Below are positions 9,524-19,069 of a stretch of 64,000 bases of DNA, piece by piece; the stretch's first letter is position 1; each line of letters opens with the position of its first letter. Source of the DNA: JBKCUI01 sp052161605 (lineage in GTDB: Bacteria > Planctomycetota > Planctomycetia > Pirellulales > Pirellulaceae); NCBI GenBank assembly GCA_052161605.1, contig CP197409.1; one strand, given 5' to 3'. The notes beneath the pieces were generated by a model, which did not search any database, was not told the DNA's origin, and saw only the letters and a list, made by a program, of their open reading frames with translations. Made by a program: the position numbers and the translations under genes.

Positions 9524-10963
9524 ATGACACCGAAAACCCAAACTGCCACGAATCCAATTAACATGAACGCAATTTCGATCCGTCCCACTCGATCCACCAT
9601 TCCCGTTATCAAGCATGTTTCAGACCTGGCATTGCTCTGTCTCGGTCTCCCGGCCGTGCAATGGCTGATCGGCCAGCCACTTAATAGTTCGACAACTATC
9701 GCCTGCTTGCTCGCGTGCATCCTTTTGTTTGCCGTTGGAGAGGCGTTGGGTATTTACCGCCCGAGCCGCGATCGATCGGCCAACGAAGAAGTAGGGTTGT
9801 GTACGCTGGCCTGGACGGTCTCTTTCATCCTACTCATTCTTATTGGTGTCTTTACTAAACAGATCGAATCCTTTGCGCGGGCAACGATCTTGTCCTGGTA
9901 CCTGTTCGGCGGACTTTCGCTCATGGCTTCCCACATGACTATCCGTGCCGTCCTCGAATGGCTAGGCAATAACGGCTTTGGCGTGCGAAACACTGCTATA
10001 GTGGGTGCGAACAGACTGGGTTACGACATTGCTAAGAATGCCAAAATTGCAACAGATTCTGGTATCAACATCGTCGGGTTCTACGACGACCGAAACGCGG
10101 AACGACGTCTTGAGGAAGAAGCAGACTTGCCTGCATTCTGCGGCAACATTGATCAGCTTCTCGAAAAAGTGCACGCTAATAAAATCGATACCGTTCTCAT
10201 TACGCTTCCGATGCGAGCCGAGAAAAGAATTCAAACATTGCTGGACCAACTCGGCAACACGACCGCGTCGGTCTATATCGTTCCAGATTTCTTCGTTTTC
10301 GAGCTCCTGCATTCGCGATGGACGCATGTCGGAGGACTGCCGGTGGTCAGCGTGTTTGAATCACCGATGTACGGCGTAGACGGTTGGCTCAAAAGGCTAC
10401 TTGATCTCTCGCTAAGCCTAGTCGGTTGCATACTAGTTTCGCCTATTCTTCTAATCTGCGCACTTTTGGTGCGACTTTCCTCTCCAGGCCCAATCTTCTT
10501 TCGTCAGAAACGATACGGTCTCGATGGTAAGGAGATCCTGGTTTGGAAATTCCGCTCGATGTATACCTGCGACAACGGGCCAGTCGTCAAGCAAGCGACA
10601 AAGAACGACCCTCGCGTGACTCCAATCGGTCGCATTCTGCGTAGAACTTCCCTAGATGAACTGCCGCAACTGTTCAACGTTATAGAGGGCTCCATGTCAC
10701 TTGTGGGGCCACGTCCTCACGCCAACGCCCACAATGAGCAATTCCGAAAACTGATTCGGGGCTATATGATGCGACATAAGGTCAAACCTGGCATAACAGG
10801 CTTGGCCCAAGTCGAAGGTAGCCGAGGGGAGACAGACACGATTGAAAAGATGGAAGCCAGAATCGCTCTCGACCATCGTTATATTCGCGAGTGGTCGCTG
10901 TGGGTCGATATTAAAATCTTATTCAAAACGATATTTGTTGTCGTTCAGAAAGAAGCCTATTGA
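9524..10963 (+). CDS. undecaprenyl-phosphate glycosylphosphotransferase (WcaJ/CpsE-type)
   Basis: Transfers a sugar-1-phosphate from a nucleotide sugar to undecaprenyl phosphate, the first step of exopolysaccharide or capsule repeat-unit assembly, in the inner membrane. Four hydrophobic segments occupy roughly residues 25-145, followed by a Rossmann-like CoA-binding-type domain ('NTAIVGANRLGYDIAKNA'). The C-terminal bacterial sugar transferase domain then begins with a membrane hairpin ('LLDLSLSLVGCILVSPILLI'). The domain carries 'GPIFFRQKRYG', 'VWKFRSM', 'RRTSLDELPQLFNV', 'SLVGPRP' and 'KPGITGLAQV', all diagnostic. Length (479) is normal. ATG 9563 is an alternative start. No other polysaccharide genes follow; the next gene is convergent. 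Confidence 0.95.
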   Translation: MTPKTQTATNPINMNAISIRPTRSTIPVIKHVSDLALLCLGLPAVQWLIGQPLNSSTTIACLLACILLFAVGEALGIYRPSRDRSANEEVGLCTLAWTVSFILLILIGVFTKQIESFARATILSWYLFGGLSLMASHMTIRAVLEWLGNNGFGVRNTAIVGANRLGYDIAKNAKIATDSGINIVGFYDDRNAERRLEEEADLPAFCGNIDQLLEKVHANKIDTVLITLPMRAEKRIQTLLDQLGNTTASVYIVPDFFVFELLHSRWTHVGGLPVVSVFESPMYGVDGWLKRLLDLSLSLVGCILVSPILLICALLVRLSSPGPIFFRQKRYGLDGKEILVWKFRSMYTCDNGPVVKQATKNDPRVTPIGRILRRTSLDELPQLFNVIEGSMSLVGPRPHANAHNEQFRKLIRGYMMRHKVKPGITGLAQVEGSRGETDTIEKMEARIALDHRYIREWSLWVDIKILFKTIFVVVQKEAY

Positions 10964-11020
10964 AGCCCCAGAAGTGGTCCACCTGCCGCTCGACTAAAGA
11001 CTCGCCGCAGCGAATCTCTC

Positions 11021-12508
11021 CTAGTTTGCAGCCGGAACAACTAACTTCTTGGTTCGTTTGTTGTAGATACCGATCAAATCTCGGTAAAGGGCTTCCGCTT
11101 CTTGGCGTCTTGTCTGAAGCTCGTTCTGGATGCGAACCGCCTCCGAGGAAACGCGATCAAGCTCGAGTTTGTACTGGGCTTGGTCTGCTTCCAATCGTCG
11201 CTGCTTGTCCTCTGCTTTGATCAACTCTTCTTGAGTGATAGATTGGGATCGCTCCGTCACACGAACTTCTCGTTCAATAACCGTTAACTCATCTAGGGCT
11301 GTAAGGGTCAACCGCCTTGTGCTCTTTAGTCCGAGACTGTAGTCGTTGAGCGGACGAACAAAAATCGCAGCACCTAACTTTACGATACCCTCCATCTCGA
11401 GCTTTTTAGCGGCCGGACCGTATAGCTTGAAAACATCTTTCTCATTGGCTCGAAAGACGAAAGTCTGACCTTCTTCTCGCTTGATTCGAGAATCGACTGC
11501 TTGTCCTTCGGGATTGAAGAATCCACCCGTTTCGGCATTGTTGGTGATGTTCGAGTCTACTTTAAGCTCGAAATCCTTCAGGAATTCAACTTCGTAAACA
11601 ATAGATTCGAGCGGGGTCCCCTCGGAAGCGCGTGTTCCATCACGCAAATAAGCATTGAGAATCCTAGCCCGGTTCGCCTCCGCGACGCTCATCGTACTTG
11701 GATCCCTAGTGCTGAGCTCTAGCGGAATCTCGAGTAGCCTGGATATCGCCTCTGGATCCATCGCGCCAAAAATTTCCTCTTCGGTCGGTTCAGAACCTGG
11801 ATTCGCGAAAGCCACGTGGGAGTCGATCGGCAACAAATCGTAGATCGCAAAGGTCAAGCTGTTGTTAACGGCTTGCAACTGTCGTGGAGTTAGCGGAGTG
11901 GTGGGAACAACCGTAACCGTGCTTGCTGCTACAGTCTCAACTTTAAATTCACCGACATAGGCACGAGGGGTGAAATCCTCCGCCTCGCTGAACAAGTGAA
12001 CGACATCGGTGGGCTTGAGCGTTTCTCCACCTGCCAAAACGGCCGGTGCACCATCCCCTGGACCGACGCCCTCTGGAGCGTCTGGCTGTGAATTGGCCGT
12101 TTGGGACGGAAGCTCAAAAGTCAGCGATCGTTGATTGACTTGTCCAACACGTGCCCCCCGCCAAGCTCTTCCCCGCTCGATGAGCACTCTATTCAACTCA
12201 TTGCTAAGCGGAACGTATTTTTGTAGATCGGGTTTCGGATCGTACGCTTCACCATAGAGCAATACGTTCTTTTGCTGTTCTAAATCTTTGACCTTCTTCA
12301 GCAGCGTGTCATGCTGCTTTAAGTTGGCTAAACGTTTGTCGTTGATAACCGCAGTGAAGAATAAAAAACACCAACCCTCTATAAATAGAACGACAAACAA
12401 CACCGTCATCCATGCCCCCCACCCTTTGAAACCCTTTACCAAAAAAATGATAAGGGCGATCAGGGAAACAAGGACAGCTGCCCATACAAGCATTCCTGAA
12501 AGTTCCAT
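11021..12508 (-). CDS. membrane-anchored coiled-coil protein of unknown function
   Basis: A 495-residue protein I do not assign to a named family. Two transmembrane segments lie at the N-terminus (about residues 5-25 and 33-53). A charged helical segment follows ('RLANLKQHDTLLKKVKDLEQQ'), then a mixed-composition middle region. The last ~90 residues form a strong predicted coiled coil ('VIEREVRVTERSQSIT' to 'RRQEAEALYRDLIG'), ending in a basic tail. The N-terminus probably sits in the inner membrane with the rest in the periplasm or cytoplasm. It is convergent with the glycosylphosphotransferase gene (57-base gap) and divergent from the phosphohexomutase gene. Confidence 0.75.
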   Translation of the reverse strand: MELSGMLVWAAVLVSLIALIIFLVKGFKGWGAWMTVLFVVLFIEGWCFLFFTAVINDKRLANLKQHDTLLKKVKDLEQQKNVLLYGEAYDPKPDLQKYVPLSNELNRVLIERGRAWRGARVGQVNQRSLTFELPSQTANSQPDAPEGVGPGDGAPAVLAGGETLKPTDVVHLFSEAEDFTPRAYVGEFKVETVAASTVTVVPTTPLTPRQLQAVNNSLTFAIYDLLPIDSHVAFANPGSEPTEEEIFGAMDPEAISRLLEIPLELSTRDPSTMSVAEANRARILNAYLRDGTRASEGTPLESIVYEVEFLKDFELKVDSNITNNAETGGFFNPEGQAVDSRIKREEGQTFVFRANEKDVFKLYGPAAKKLEMEGIVKLGAAIFVRPLNDYSLGLKSTRRLTLTALDELTVIEREVRVTERSQSITQEELIKAEDKQRRLEADQAQYKLELDRVSSEAVRIQNELQTRRQEAEALYRDLIGIYNKRTKKLVVPAAN

Positions 12509-12762
12509 GAAGCCAGCCTACACGAGTGTTGAGTCGATGACAAAAAAGGGGAATAGAGTTAGAGTTTTGGTTTCCAACCTAGTCGATATCTTAGTTGGAA
12601 CTCGTCCAGATTCTCCACAAATTTTGGGCAATTCGATGGTAAGTTGGCTAAATTGCCCTGTCAAGCAAAGAGCCAGTGCCGGACGGTCCGCCATTACGGG
12701 TTTTACCCGTTATTCCTTGTTTTTCTTCCAATTCGATTGCTCCAGCCCACCTTTTTAGCACT

Positions 12763-14178
12763 ATGCCAGAACCAATTATCAGTATCAGCGGGCTCAGAGG
12801 TATCGTCGGCTTGGAGCTGACCCCCGAAATCGCGGTGAAATATGCGGCCGCTCTTTGCAAAATCGCACCACCCGGGCCGATCGTCGTGTCTCGGGACGGG
12901 CGGTCTAGCGGCCCCATGCTTCTGGACGCGATCGCCGCCACAATTCTTGCCTGCGGGCGAAAATGCCTGGATCTCGATGTCGCCAGCACGCCTACTGCCG
13001 GCTATTTCGTCCGGTTTTCTCAAGCCGCCGGCGGCATCCAAGTCTCAGCGAGCCACAACCCGCCCCCCTACAACGGAATGAAACTCTTCAGCCCCGAGGG
13101 ACGGGTTATCGGTGCCGAATCCGGCTCCAAAGTACTCGAAACCTACCGATCGGGCAGTTTTCATTGGGCCTCCGTCGACCAATTAGGTGTTCGAACAAGA
13201 ATCGGGAACCCCTACGAACCCCACTTGGCAGCCGTCTTGACAACCGTAGATGTCGATCTGATTCGAAATGCAACCGGCTCAGCCACGACTACGGAAAGCA
13301 ATAAATCTTCGTCAGAAAAATCGAGCCGCAAGGGCTTTAAAGTCCTGCTTGATAGTAACCATGGAGCGGGAAGCAGCTTGGGTAGAACACTTCTCGAGGC
13401 GCTCGGATGCAGGATCGAAGTCCTAGGAGATACACCTGACGGTCAATTCTCCCATCCCCCCGAACCCCTCGCCGAAAATTTGGCCGGAGTCTGCGAACTT
13501 GTTCGGTCAGGGGGCTTCGACGTCGGTTTCTGCCAAGACCCCGACGCCGACCGATTAGCCATCATCGATGCCAATGGACGTTATATCGGCGAGGAATTTA
13601 CCTCCGTGCTGTGTGCCCTAAATCGACTGAAACGCAATCAAGTAACCGGGCAAACCGGACCTCTCGTTACGAACTGCGCCTCTAGCAGTATGATGAAACA
13701 ACTAGCGTCGCAGTACGGAGTTTCCTTCTTCCACAGCGCTGTCGGCGAAGCCAACGTGGCCGACATGATGGTCCTGAACAACGCCGCTTACGGAGGCGAA
13801 GGAAGCGGTGGGCCGATCGATCCCGAAGTCGGACTCATTCGTGACAGCTTCGTCGGGATGGCTCAAGTCTTAGAACTTATGGCGCGCGAGAATCTATCCA
13901 TCGCCGACCTGGTGGCTAGCCTCCCTCAATCGGTCATGATCAAAGACAAGATGTCGATGACCAAAGCCGACCTTCTTCAATCAATCGACCGTTTAAAGGA
14001 AGGGTTGCAAGCGGATTCCCTCAGCCAACTCGATGGTGTTCGACTCGATTGGAGCGACCGTTGGATTCTCCTGCGCGGTAGCAATACAGAACCGATCGTT
14101 CGGTTGATCGCCGAAGCACCCACCCAGGATGATGCTCGCGCCTTGATCGAAAAAGCCAAGAACTTAATCGGTGTGTGA
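12763..14178 (+). CDS. phosphoglucosamine mutase/phosphomannomutase family enzyme
   Basis: Alpha-D-phosphohexomutase that interconverts hexose 6- and 1-phosphates through a phosphoserine. All four family motifs are visible: active-site Ser in 'QVSASHNPPPYNGMKLF', the Mg site 'QDPDADRLAI', the sugar-binding loop 'GGEGSGGPIDP' (normally GEQSGH-like, so altered here) and the phosphate-binding 'RGSNTEPIVRLIAE'. ATG 12763 gives 471 residues starting 'MPEPIISISGLRGIVG', matching family N-termini. The altered specificity loop leaves GlmM versus ManB open. Its stop codon overlaps the start of the copper-ATPase gene, so the two are translationally coupled, an unusual pairing. Confidence 0.92.
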   Translation: MPEPIISISGLRGIVGLELTPEIAVKYAAALCKIAPPGPIVVSRDGRSSGPMLLDAIAATILACGRKCLDLDVASTPTAGYFVRFSQAAGGIQVSASHNPPPYNGMKLFSPEGRVIGAESGSKVLETYRSGSFHWASVDQLGVRTRIGNPYEPHLAAVLTTVDVDLIRNATGSATTTESNKSSSEKSSRKGFKVLLDSNHGAGSSLGRTLLEALGCRIEVLGDTPDGQFSHPPEPLAENLAGVCELVRSGGFDVGFCQDPDADRLAIIDANGRYIGEEFTSVLCALNRLKRNQVTGQTGPLVTNCASSSMMKQLASQYGVSFFHSAVGEANVADMMVLNNAAYGGEGSGGPIDPEVGLIRDSFVGMAQVLELMARENLSIADLVASLPQSVMIKDKMSMTKADLLQSIDRLKEGLQADSLSQLDGVRLDWSDRWILLRGSNTEPIVRLIAEAPTQDDARALIEKAKNLIGV

Positions 14179-16484
14179 TGAATACAGCCAACCCCGCTCA
14201 CGACACACTTCGTATCCATGTTTCCAGCATGAGCTGTGCGGCTTGCGTGCGTCGGGTGGAACGAGTTCTTACCCGAATTGATGGTGTCTCCGGGGCTTCT
14301 GTGAACTTGGCCACCGAAGAAGCCTTGGTCGTGGGAACTGAACTAGACCAATTGACCGCCAGTTTGCTAAACGCACTGGAAGCTGCTGGATACCCAGGAC
14401 GAATCATTGAGCCTCAGCAACAACAGGAATCGTCTTCGAGGGATATCGGAACTGAAACAGAGTCTACCCACCGATTGGAGCTTCGTGCACTCCGCAAACG
14501 CCTTATCTGGTCCTTCGTTTTCACTACCCCTCTGTTCCTGCTGTCCATGGCTCCCATGCTCTGGACACCGCTGATGGACATGATGATGCTATGGCTTCCC
14601 ATGACAAGCTGGAATCTTATCGCTTTGTTGTTGTGCATGCCTGTTCAGTTTTGGATCGGGGCCCCATTTTACCGAAACGGAATAAAAAGCCTACTGGCTG
14701 GTTCTCCAGATATGAACACCTTGGTGCTCCTGGGGACCAACGCAGCGTTTGGTTACAGTTTGGTCGCGACCTTTCTTCCCAATTGGCTCCCGCCCGAGAA
14801 CCAGCATGTCTACTACGAATCATCTGCGGTTGTCATCTCCCTGGTACTATTGGGCAAGTATCTTGAATCGCGGGCGCGAGGAGAAGCGACCCGAGCCATG
14901 CAAGGTCTACTGGAGCTACAACCAAAAATCGCAACGGTTTATCGCAATGGTCAATGGATGGAATTGGATGTCTCGCAAGTTCACGTCGGCGAGCTAATCG
15001 AAATCAAACCAGGCTCCAGCATCCCGCTTGATTCAGTCGTTGAGGACGGGGGTTCCTATGTTGACGAAAGCATGCTGACCGGCGAACCCATTCCCGCCTC
15101 GAAGTTGCCAGGCGACAAAGTCATCGGCGGAACCATGAACGGTAACGGTCGCCTGCAGTGCCGCGTTTTGCAGTCTGCTTCCGGTAGTACGCTAGCTCGG
15201 ATTGTCGATTCTGTACGAGCCGCTCAGAGCGCTAAGCCTCAAATCCAATCGCTGGCGGATCAAGTGGTAGCCTATTTCGTCCCTGTTGTGCTTTGTATCG
15301 CCCTAGCAACGCTGCTTGGGTGGTGGCTCGGAAGCCAGGGAGGGATCGAAGCGGGTATGATACATGCTGCTACTGTTTTGATCGTCGCATGTCCCTGCGC
15401 CATGGGCTTAGCCGTTCCAATCAGCATTATGGTGGCATCCGGCACTGCGGCGAGAAAGGGAGTCTTATTCCGAAATGGTCAAGCGATCCAGAGTCTGGCA
15501 GGTATCCACATTGTAGCCTTGGACAAAACAGGAACTATCACCGAAGGAAAACCTGTCCTCCATGAATTCGTAACGCTCGGAGACTATTCAAAAACCGAAG
15601 CGCTCAATATGCTTGCAGCGTTGCAGTCTAGTTCTGAGCATCCGATGGCGATCGCGGTCTTGGAAGCAGCCAAAGCACAAGGGATCAGTTACCACATTCC
15701 GATCCAAAATTTTCGTGCACTTCCCGGACTAGGCCTCGAGGGAACTCTTCCCGATGGGCGAACGATAGCAGCCGGTTCAGAGCGGTTTGTGAGGGAGAAA
15801 AATATCGCTCTCACGCAAGCGAATCCCTACATCACGCAATGGGAACGAATCGGTGCTAGTTGGTTTTTCGTTGCCGTGGATAATAACTTGGTTGCACTGG
15901 TTGCCGTGACCGACACGATCAAGCCATCTGCCATTCCATGTATTCAGTTTTTGAAAGAGCACGGTATTGAGCCCTTGTTAGTTTCCGGTGACCATGCAGC
16001 CGCCGTGAACTACATCGCCCACCAAGTCGGCATAGCGCCACAGAATCTGCACGCAAGTTGCTCACCCACGGATAAATCCGAGGTCTTACGGACAAGATCG
16101 TCACAAGGAAAACGCCTTGCGTTTGTCGGAGACGGAATCAACGATTCTTTAGCGCTTAGTTGCGCTGACGTTGGGGTTGCAATTGGCACGGGAACTGACC
16201 TGGCGATAGAGTCAGCCGACGTGGTACTCATGCGTGGAGATTTAATCAGTCTTTGTCATGCATGGGAAATGGCTTCCGCAGCGCTTCGTAATATCAAGCA
16301 AAATCTACTCTGGGCGTTTGGGTATAACATCATCTTGATCCCGATCGCTACAGGCATGTTCCAACCGATGCTTGGGATTAGTTTTTCCCCGATGCTCGGG
16401 GCCTTAGCGATGAGTCTTTCGAGTTTTTTTGTTGTTACTAACGCGCTTAGACTTCGTAACGTTCGCTTCTTTCAAGCGAGTTGA
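14178..16484 (+). CDS. copA: copper-exporting P1B-type ATPase
   Basis: Inner-membrane ATPase that exports Cu(I). One N-terminal heavy-metal-associated domain carries the metal site 'SMSCAACVRRV' (about residue 20). It is followed by membrane helices, the actuator loop 'DESMLTGEP', the intramembrane metal site 'CPCAMGLAVP' (about 405), the phosphorylation site 'DKTGTITEGKP' (about 450), and the hinge 'GDGINDSLALSCADVG'. 'GSEHP'-type nucleotide binding is represented by 'SSSEHPMAIAV'. The two late helices include 'NIKQNLLWAFGYN' and a C-terminal 'MALSSFFVVTNALRL'-type segment, typical of CopA. ATG 14178 overlaps the mutase stop (ATGA-like TGATG). The 3' end overlaps mutY by 81 bases, convergently. 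Copper specificity is inferred from the CPC and helix motifs. Confidence 0.95.
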   Translation: MNTANPAHDTLRIHVSSMSCAACVRRVERVLTRIDGVSGASVNLATEEALVVGTELDQLTASLLNALEAAGYPGRIIEPQQQQESSSRDIGTETESTHRLELRALRKRLIWSFVFTTPLFLLSMAPMLWTPLMDMMMLWLPMTSWNLIALLLCMPVQFWIGAPFYRNGIKSLLAGSPDMNTLVLLGTNAAFGYSLVATFLPNWLPPENQHVYYESSAVVISLVLLGKYLESRARGEATRAMQGLLELQPKIATVYRNGQWMELDVSQVHVGELIEIKPGSSIPLDSVVEDGGSYVDESMLTGEPIPASKLPGDKVIGGTMNGNGRLQCRVLQSASGSTLARIVDSVRAAQSAKPQIQSLADQVVAYFVPVVLCIALATLLGWWLGSQGGIEAGMIHAATVLIVACPCAMGLAVPISIMVASGTAARKGVLFRNGQAIQSLAGIHIVALDKTGTITEGKPVLHEFVTLGDYSKTEALNMLAALQSSSEHPMAIAVLEAAKAQGISYHIPIQNFRALPGLGLEGTLPDGRTIAAGSERFVREKNIALTQANPYITQWERIGASWFFVAVDNNLVALVAVTDTIKPSAIPCIQFLKEHGIEPLLVSGDHAAAVNYIAHQVGIAPQNLHASCSPTDKSEVLRTRSSQGKRLAFVGDGINDSLALSCADVGVAIGTGTDLAIESADVVLMRGDLISLCHAWEMASAALRNIKQNLLWAFGYNIILIPIATGMFQPMLGISFSPMLGALAMSLSSFFVVTNALRLRNVRFFQAS

Positions 16485-17576
16485 GAGTTTCTTGCCCGTT
16501 GAGTTCAGAGGCAAGTTCTCAATCTCAGAAAGAGTACACCAGTTGTGTTCTGGCGCAACGTGTGATGGGAGCTTGGACTCCGCGACCATCAAAGAGTCAT
16601 TGACGATACCATGAAAACAACGCAGCGTGATTTTGTAACGGGTAACACCGTGTTTTATGGATTCAGACTCCGAGCGTAAATCGTACGACAGACCGAATTG
16701 CTCCGTGAATTGTGATTGGATGGAATCGATCGCTTCTGCATCCGTCTTACAAGCAGTCACGTCATAGCGAGGAAAATCCCAAAGACCGGCCCAGCGTTCC
16801 CCCTGTTCACAACGTCGCATCAGGAATTGTTGATTATGATTTTGAAGGAGCAAGACTGCTTCACGACGTTCCTCATAGATGCGAGGAGGTTTTGGAGTGG
16901 GGATTAATTCTTGTTCGGAGTGTTTGTAGGTGGGGCAAAGTTTTGCGAGCGGACACTCCTGGCAGCGTGGTGATTTTGGAGAACAAATTTGCGACCCCAG
17001 TTCCATCATTGCTTGATTGGCTTCACCGCTGCCGGGTCCCTCGGGCAAGAAGGACTCGGCGAACTTCCACAACTCCGATTGTACGGTCCGATCCGTCATT
17101 TGCCCCGGTAAACGAAGCAGTCTTGCATAGAGTCGCTGCGTGTTGGCTTCCACGATTGGATAGGGTTTATCAAACGCGAAGGACATGATAGCCCCTGAGG
17201 TATAGCGTCCTACACCGGGTAGACTAGAAATCTCGTCAAAGGCGGTTGGAAACTGCCCCGCAGACTCATCGCGGATTTTCTTGGCAGCCGCATGCAACTG
17301 TTTGGCTCTGCGATAATATCCTAATCCAGCCCAATGCGTTAAAACCTCCTGTTCGTCTGCGTTGGCAAGGGATTCGACGGTAGGGAAGGATTCCAGAAAT
17401 CGAAAGAAGTAGGGAATGACGGCCGCGACGACGGTCTGTTGCAGCATGATCTCGCTCACCCAGATTCGATACGGATCGAGTGTGTTCCTCCAAGGAAGTG
17501 GTCTCCCGTGTTGTCGATACCAAAGGACGACTGCATCACGGAGCAGGTTTAATTCTCGCTTGCTCCAGAGTTTCAT
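16404..17576 (-). CDS. mutY: A/G-specific adenine DNA glycosylase
   Basis: Removes adenine mispaired with 8-oxoguanine. The protein has the catalytic-Glu segment 'WVSEIMLQQTVV', the helix-hairpin-helix 'LPGVGRYTSGAIMSF', the [4Fe-4S] cluster pattern C-x6-C-x2-C-x5-C ('CSPKSPRCQECPLAKLC') and a C-terminal NUDIX-like 8-oxoG recognition domain ('QQFLMRRCEQGERWAGLWDFP'). The position of the second catalytic acid, usually 'DGN', reads 'IVEANTQRLYARL', that is Glu instead of Asp and Ala instead of Gly. ATG 17576 has AAGGA five bases upstream; an ATG at 17615 is an alternative. The 3' end overlaps copA convergently. Confidence 0.95.
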   Translation of the reverse strand: MKLWSKRELNLLRDAVVLWYRQHGRPLPWRNTLDPYRIWVSEIMLQQTVVAAVIPYFFRFLESFPTVESLANADEQEVLTHWAGLGYYRRAKQLHAAAKKIRDESAGQFPTAFDEISSLPGVGRYTSGAIMSFAFDKPYPIVEANTQRLYARLLRLPGQMTDRTVQSELWKFAESFLPEGPGSGEANQAMMELGSQICSPKSPRCQECPLAKLCPTYKHSEQELIPTPKPPRIYEERREAVLLLQNHNQQFLMRRCEQGERWAGLWDFPRYDVTACKTDAEAIDSIQSQFTEQFGLSYDLRSESESIKHGVTRYKITLRCFHGIVNDSLMVAESKLPSHVAPEHNWCTLSEIENLPLNSTGKKLSTRLKEANVTKSKRVSNNKKTRKTHR

Positions 17577-17954
17577 GACTATCCTTGAGCTATTCCGCTT
17601 CTTACTCGAATCCATTCCCTGCCCCCCCCCGAATTAACTACTATACCGTAAAGAATCTGGTTGGTCGGGAGCTCTTTACGCTGCCACAGCAAAGTGAGCC
17701 ATACGAAAAAATACCTAGGCGACGCCAATTGTATCGAGACAAATTAGGGCCGTGTAATTTTTGCACAGATGCAGCGAGACAGAAAGTTTTCGTGTGCCAA
17801 GTCTGTTTAACATTACCGATTCTGTGGACTATGGAGTTAAAAGTTGGAGCGAATTCCTGTGAGTTTGAATCCAGTCATTCAGGCCGTTGGTGAATTTTTC
17901 CGATAGCCCTCCCACCTATAGGGTTCCAATTTTTTTGTTACGAAGGAAACAAGG
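17577..17954. other. divergent intergenic region with a C9 homopolymer tract
   Basis: This 378-base gap separates the divergent mutY and outer-membrane protein genes and should hold both promoters. A run of nine C (17622-17630; G9 on the mutY strand) sits 46 bases upstream of the mutY start. The + strand gene start is preceded by GAAGGAAACAAGG. Open frames here are short and show no family resemblance. I see no RNA gene. Confidence 0.5.
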
Positions 17955-18956
17955 ATGTTACGAAAAATTTTCTTGGCAAGCTTTGTGTCTTGCCTAGCCA
18001 CTGGAGTGGCGACTGCAAATGACAGCATTCAACTAGCTTCCTGTGAGACAGGCGGATGCTTCACGTCCTCACTGTGCGACGATAGCAGGTGGGCATTTGG
18101 TGGCTGTGATGGTGGATCGTCGTGCGACGGCCTGTCATTACGCGACCCAGGGCTGCTCGGCTTGGGAATCATCAAAAGATCTGAACAATGTTTTGATGAT
18201 TTTATCAGCCCGATGACTAACCCGGTCTTCTTTGAAGATCCACGTCAGCTGTCAGAAGCTCGAGCAATTTACGCAAATCACAAGCTTCCTGAAGGCCTCG
18301 GACGTGTCCAAATCTATGCGCTTCAACTGAGAGCTAGAATCACCGAAAACTTGTCCGTTATCGCAGTGAAGGATGGTTTCGCAGATACGAACAGCCCCAT
18401 CCTTCAAGACGGATGGATGGACCTTTGTGCAGGTTTAAAGTATAGCCTCTATCGCGACGCATCGGCTGGAAGGCTGCTTTCGGCAGGGGTCACCTTTGAG
18501 GCTCCGAGTGGTTCGCGACGCACTCTCCAAGGAAACGGAGACGGTGTCTTCAACTTCTTCCTGTCGGGTGGAACTCGGGTCGGTACTCAATCGCACTGGC
18601 TGAGTACTGTAGGCTTGGCTCAAGCTATCGACGAAAATGCCGAGAACTCCTTTTGGTTCTGGTCGAATCACTTCGACTACAGAATCAGTGGAACACGAGT
18701 TTATGCGTTCACCGAGTTCAATTGGTTTCACTTCAACAATAACGCAACGGCATTTCCGTTATCGATCGAAGGCGGAGACCTGTTTAACCTGGGAGCACCC
18801 GGTATCCGAGGCAACGATATCGTAACCAACGCTTACGGTCTCAAGTACAAGCCCCGAAGCAACATCGAAACTGGTATCGCCTTTGAGTTCCCGCTGACCC
18901 AGCGTCGCGGAGTTCTTGATAATCGTATCACTGCTGATTTCATCATCCGCTACTAG
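17955..18956 (+). CDS. secreted protein, putative outer-membrane beta-barrel
   Basis: A 333-residue protein with a Sec signal peptide ('FLASFVSCLATGVATA', cleavage likely before 'NDS'). A short cysteine-rich stretch follows ('SCETGGCFTSSLCDDSRW' through 'GCDGGSSCDG'). The remainder has alternating hydrophobic/aromatic patches separated by polar turns and ends in '...ITADFIIRY', an aromatic C-terminus as in outer-membrane porins. The general pattern resembles MetA-like transporter barrels common in planctomycetes. Function unknown; the barrel call is inference. Strong ribosome binding site AAGGAAACAAGG upstream; a strong terminator follows. Confidence 0.75.
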   Translation: MLRKIFLASFVSCLATGVATANDSIQLASCETGGCFTSSLCDDSRWAFGGCDGGSSCDGLSLRDPGLLGLGIIKRSEQCFDDFISPMTNPVFFEDPRQLSEARAIYANHKLPEGLGRVQIYALQLRARITENLSVIAVKDGFADTNSPILQDGWMDLCAGLKYSLYRDASAGRLLSAGVTFEAPSGSRRTLQGNGDGVFNFFLSGGTRVGTQSHWLSTVGLAQAIDENAENSFWFWSNHFDYRISGTRVYAFTEFNWFHFNNNATAFPLSIEGGDLFNLGAPGIRGNDIVTNAYGLKYKPRSNIETGIAFEFPLTQRRGVLDNRITADFIIRY

Positions 18957-18990
18957 AGATAAAATCGAGCAGTCGAGAAAAGAATTAAAA

Positions 18991-19020
18991 AAAGGCCAAG
19001 ACAAATGTCTTGGCCTTTTC
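18991..19020. terminator. bidirectional Rho-independent terminator
   Basis: A perfect 13-bp hairpin (AAAAGGCCAAGAC at 18991-19003 against GTCTTGGCCTTTT at 19008-19020, loop AAAT) lies between two convergent genes. T-rich tracts follow on both strands, so it can end transcripts from both the putative outer-membrane gene and the prenyltransferase-repeat gene. Confidence 0.92.
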
Positions 19021-19069
19021 TGTTTTACCAGGGCAACAACCTATTCGATGCTGGCACGATATTCCATTT

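Noticed and set aside
17850..17890. tRNA T-loop-like GTTTGAATCC
   Set aside because: No cloverleaf could be formed around it; only a chance match to the T-loop consensus.
17585..17893. Open frame of 102 residues between mutY and the outer-membrane gene
   Set aside because: It partly overlaps mutY antisense, has no ribosome site and no family resemblance.
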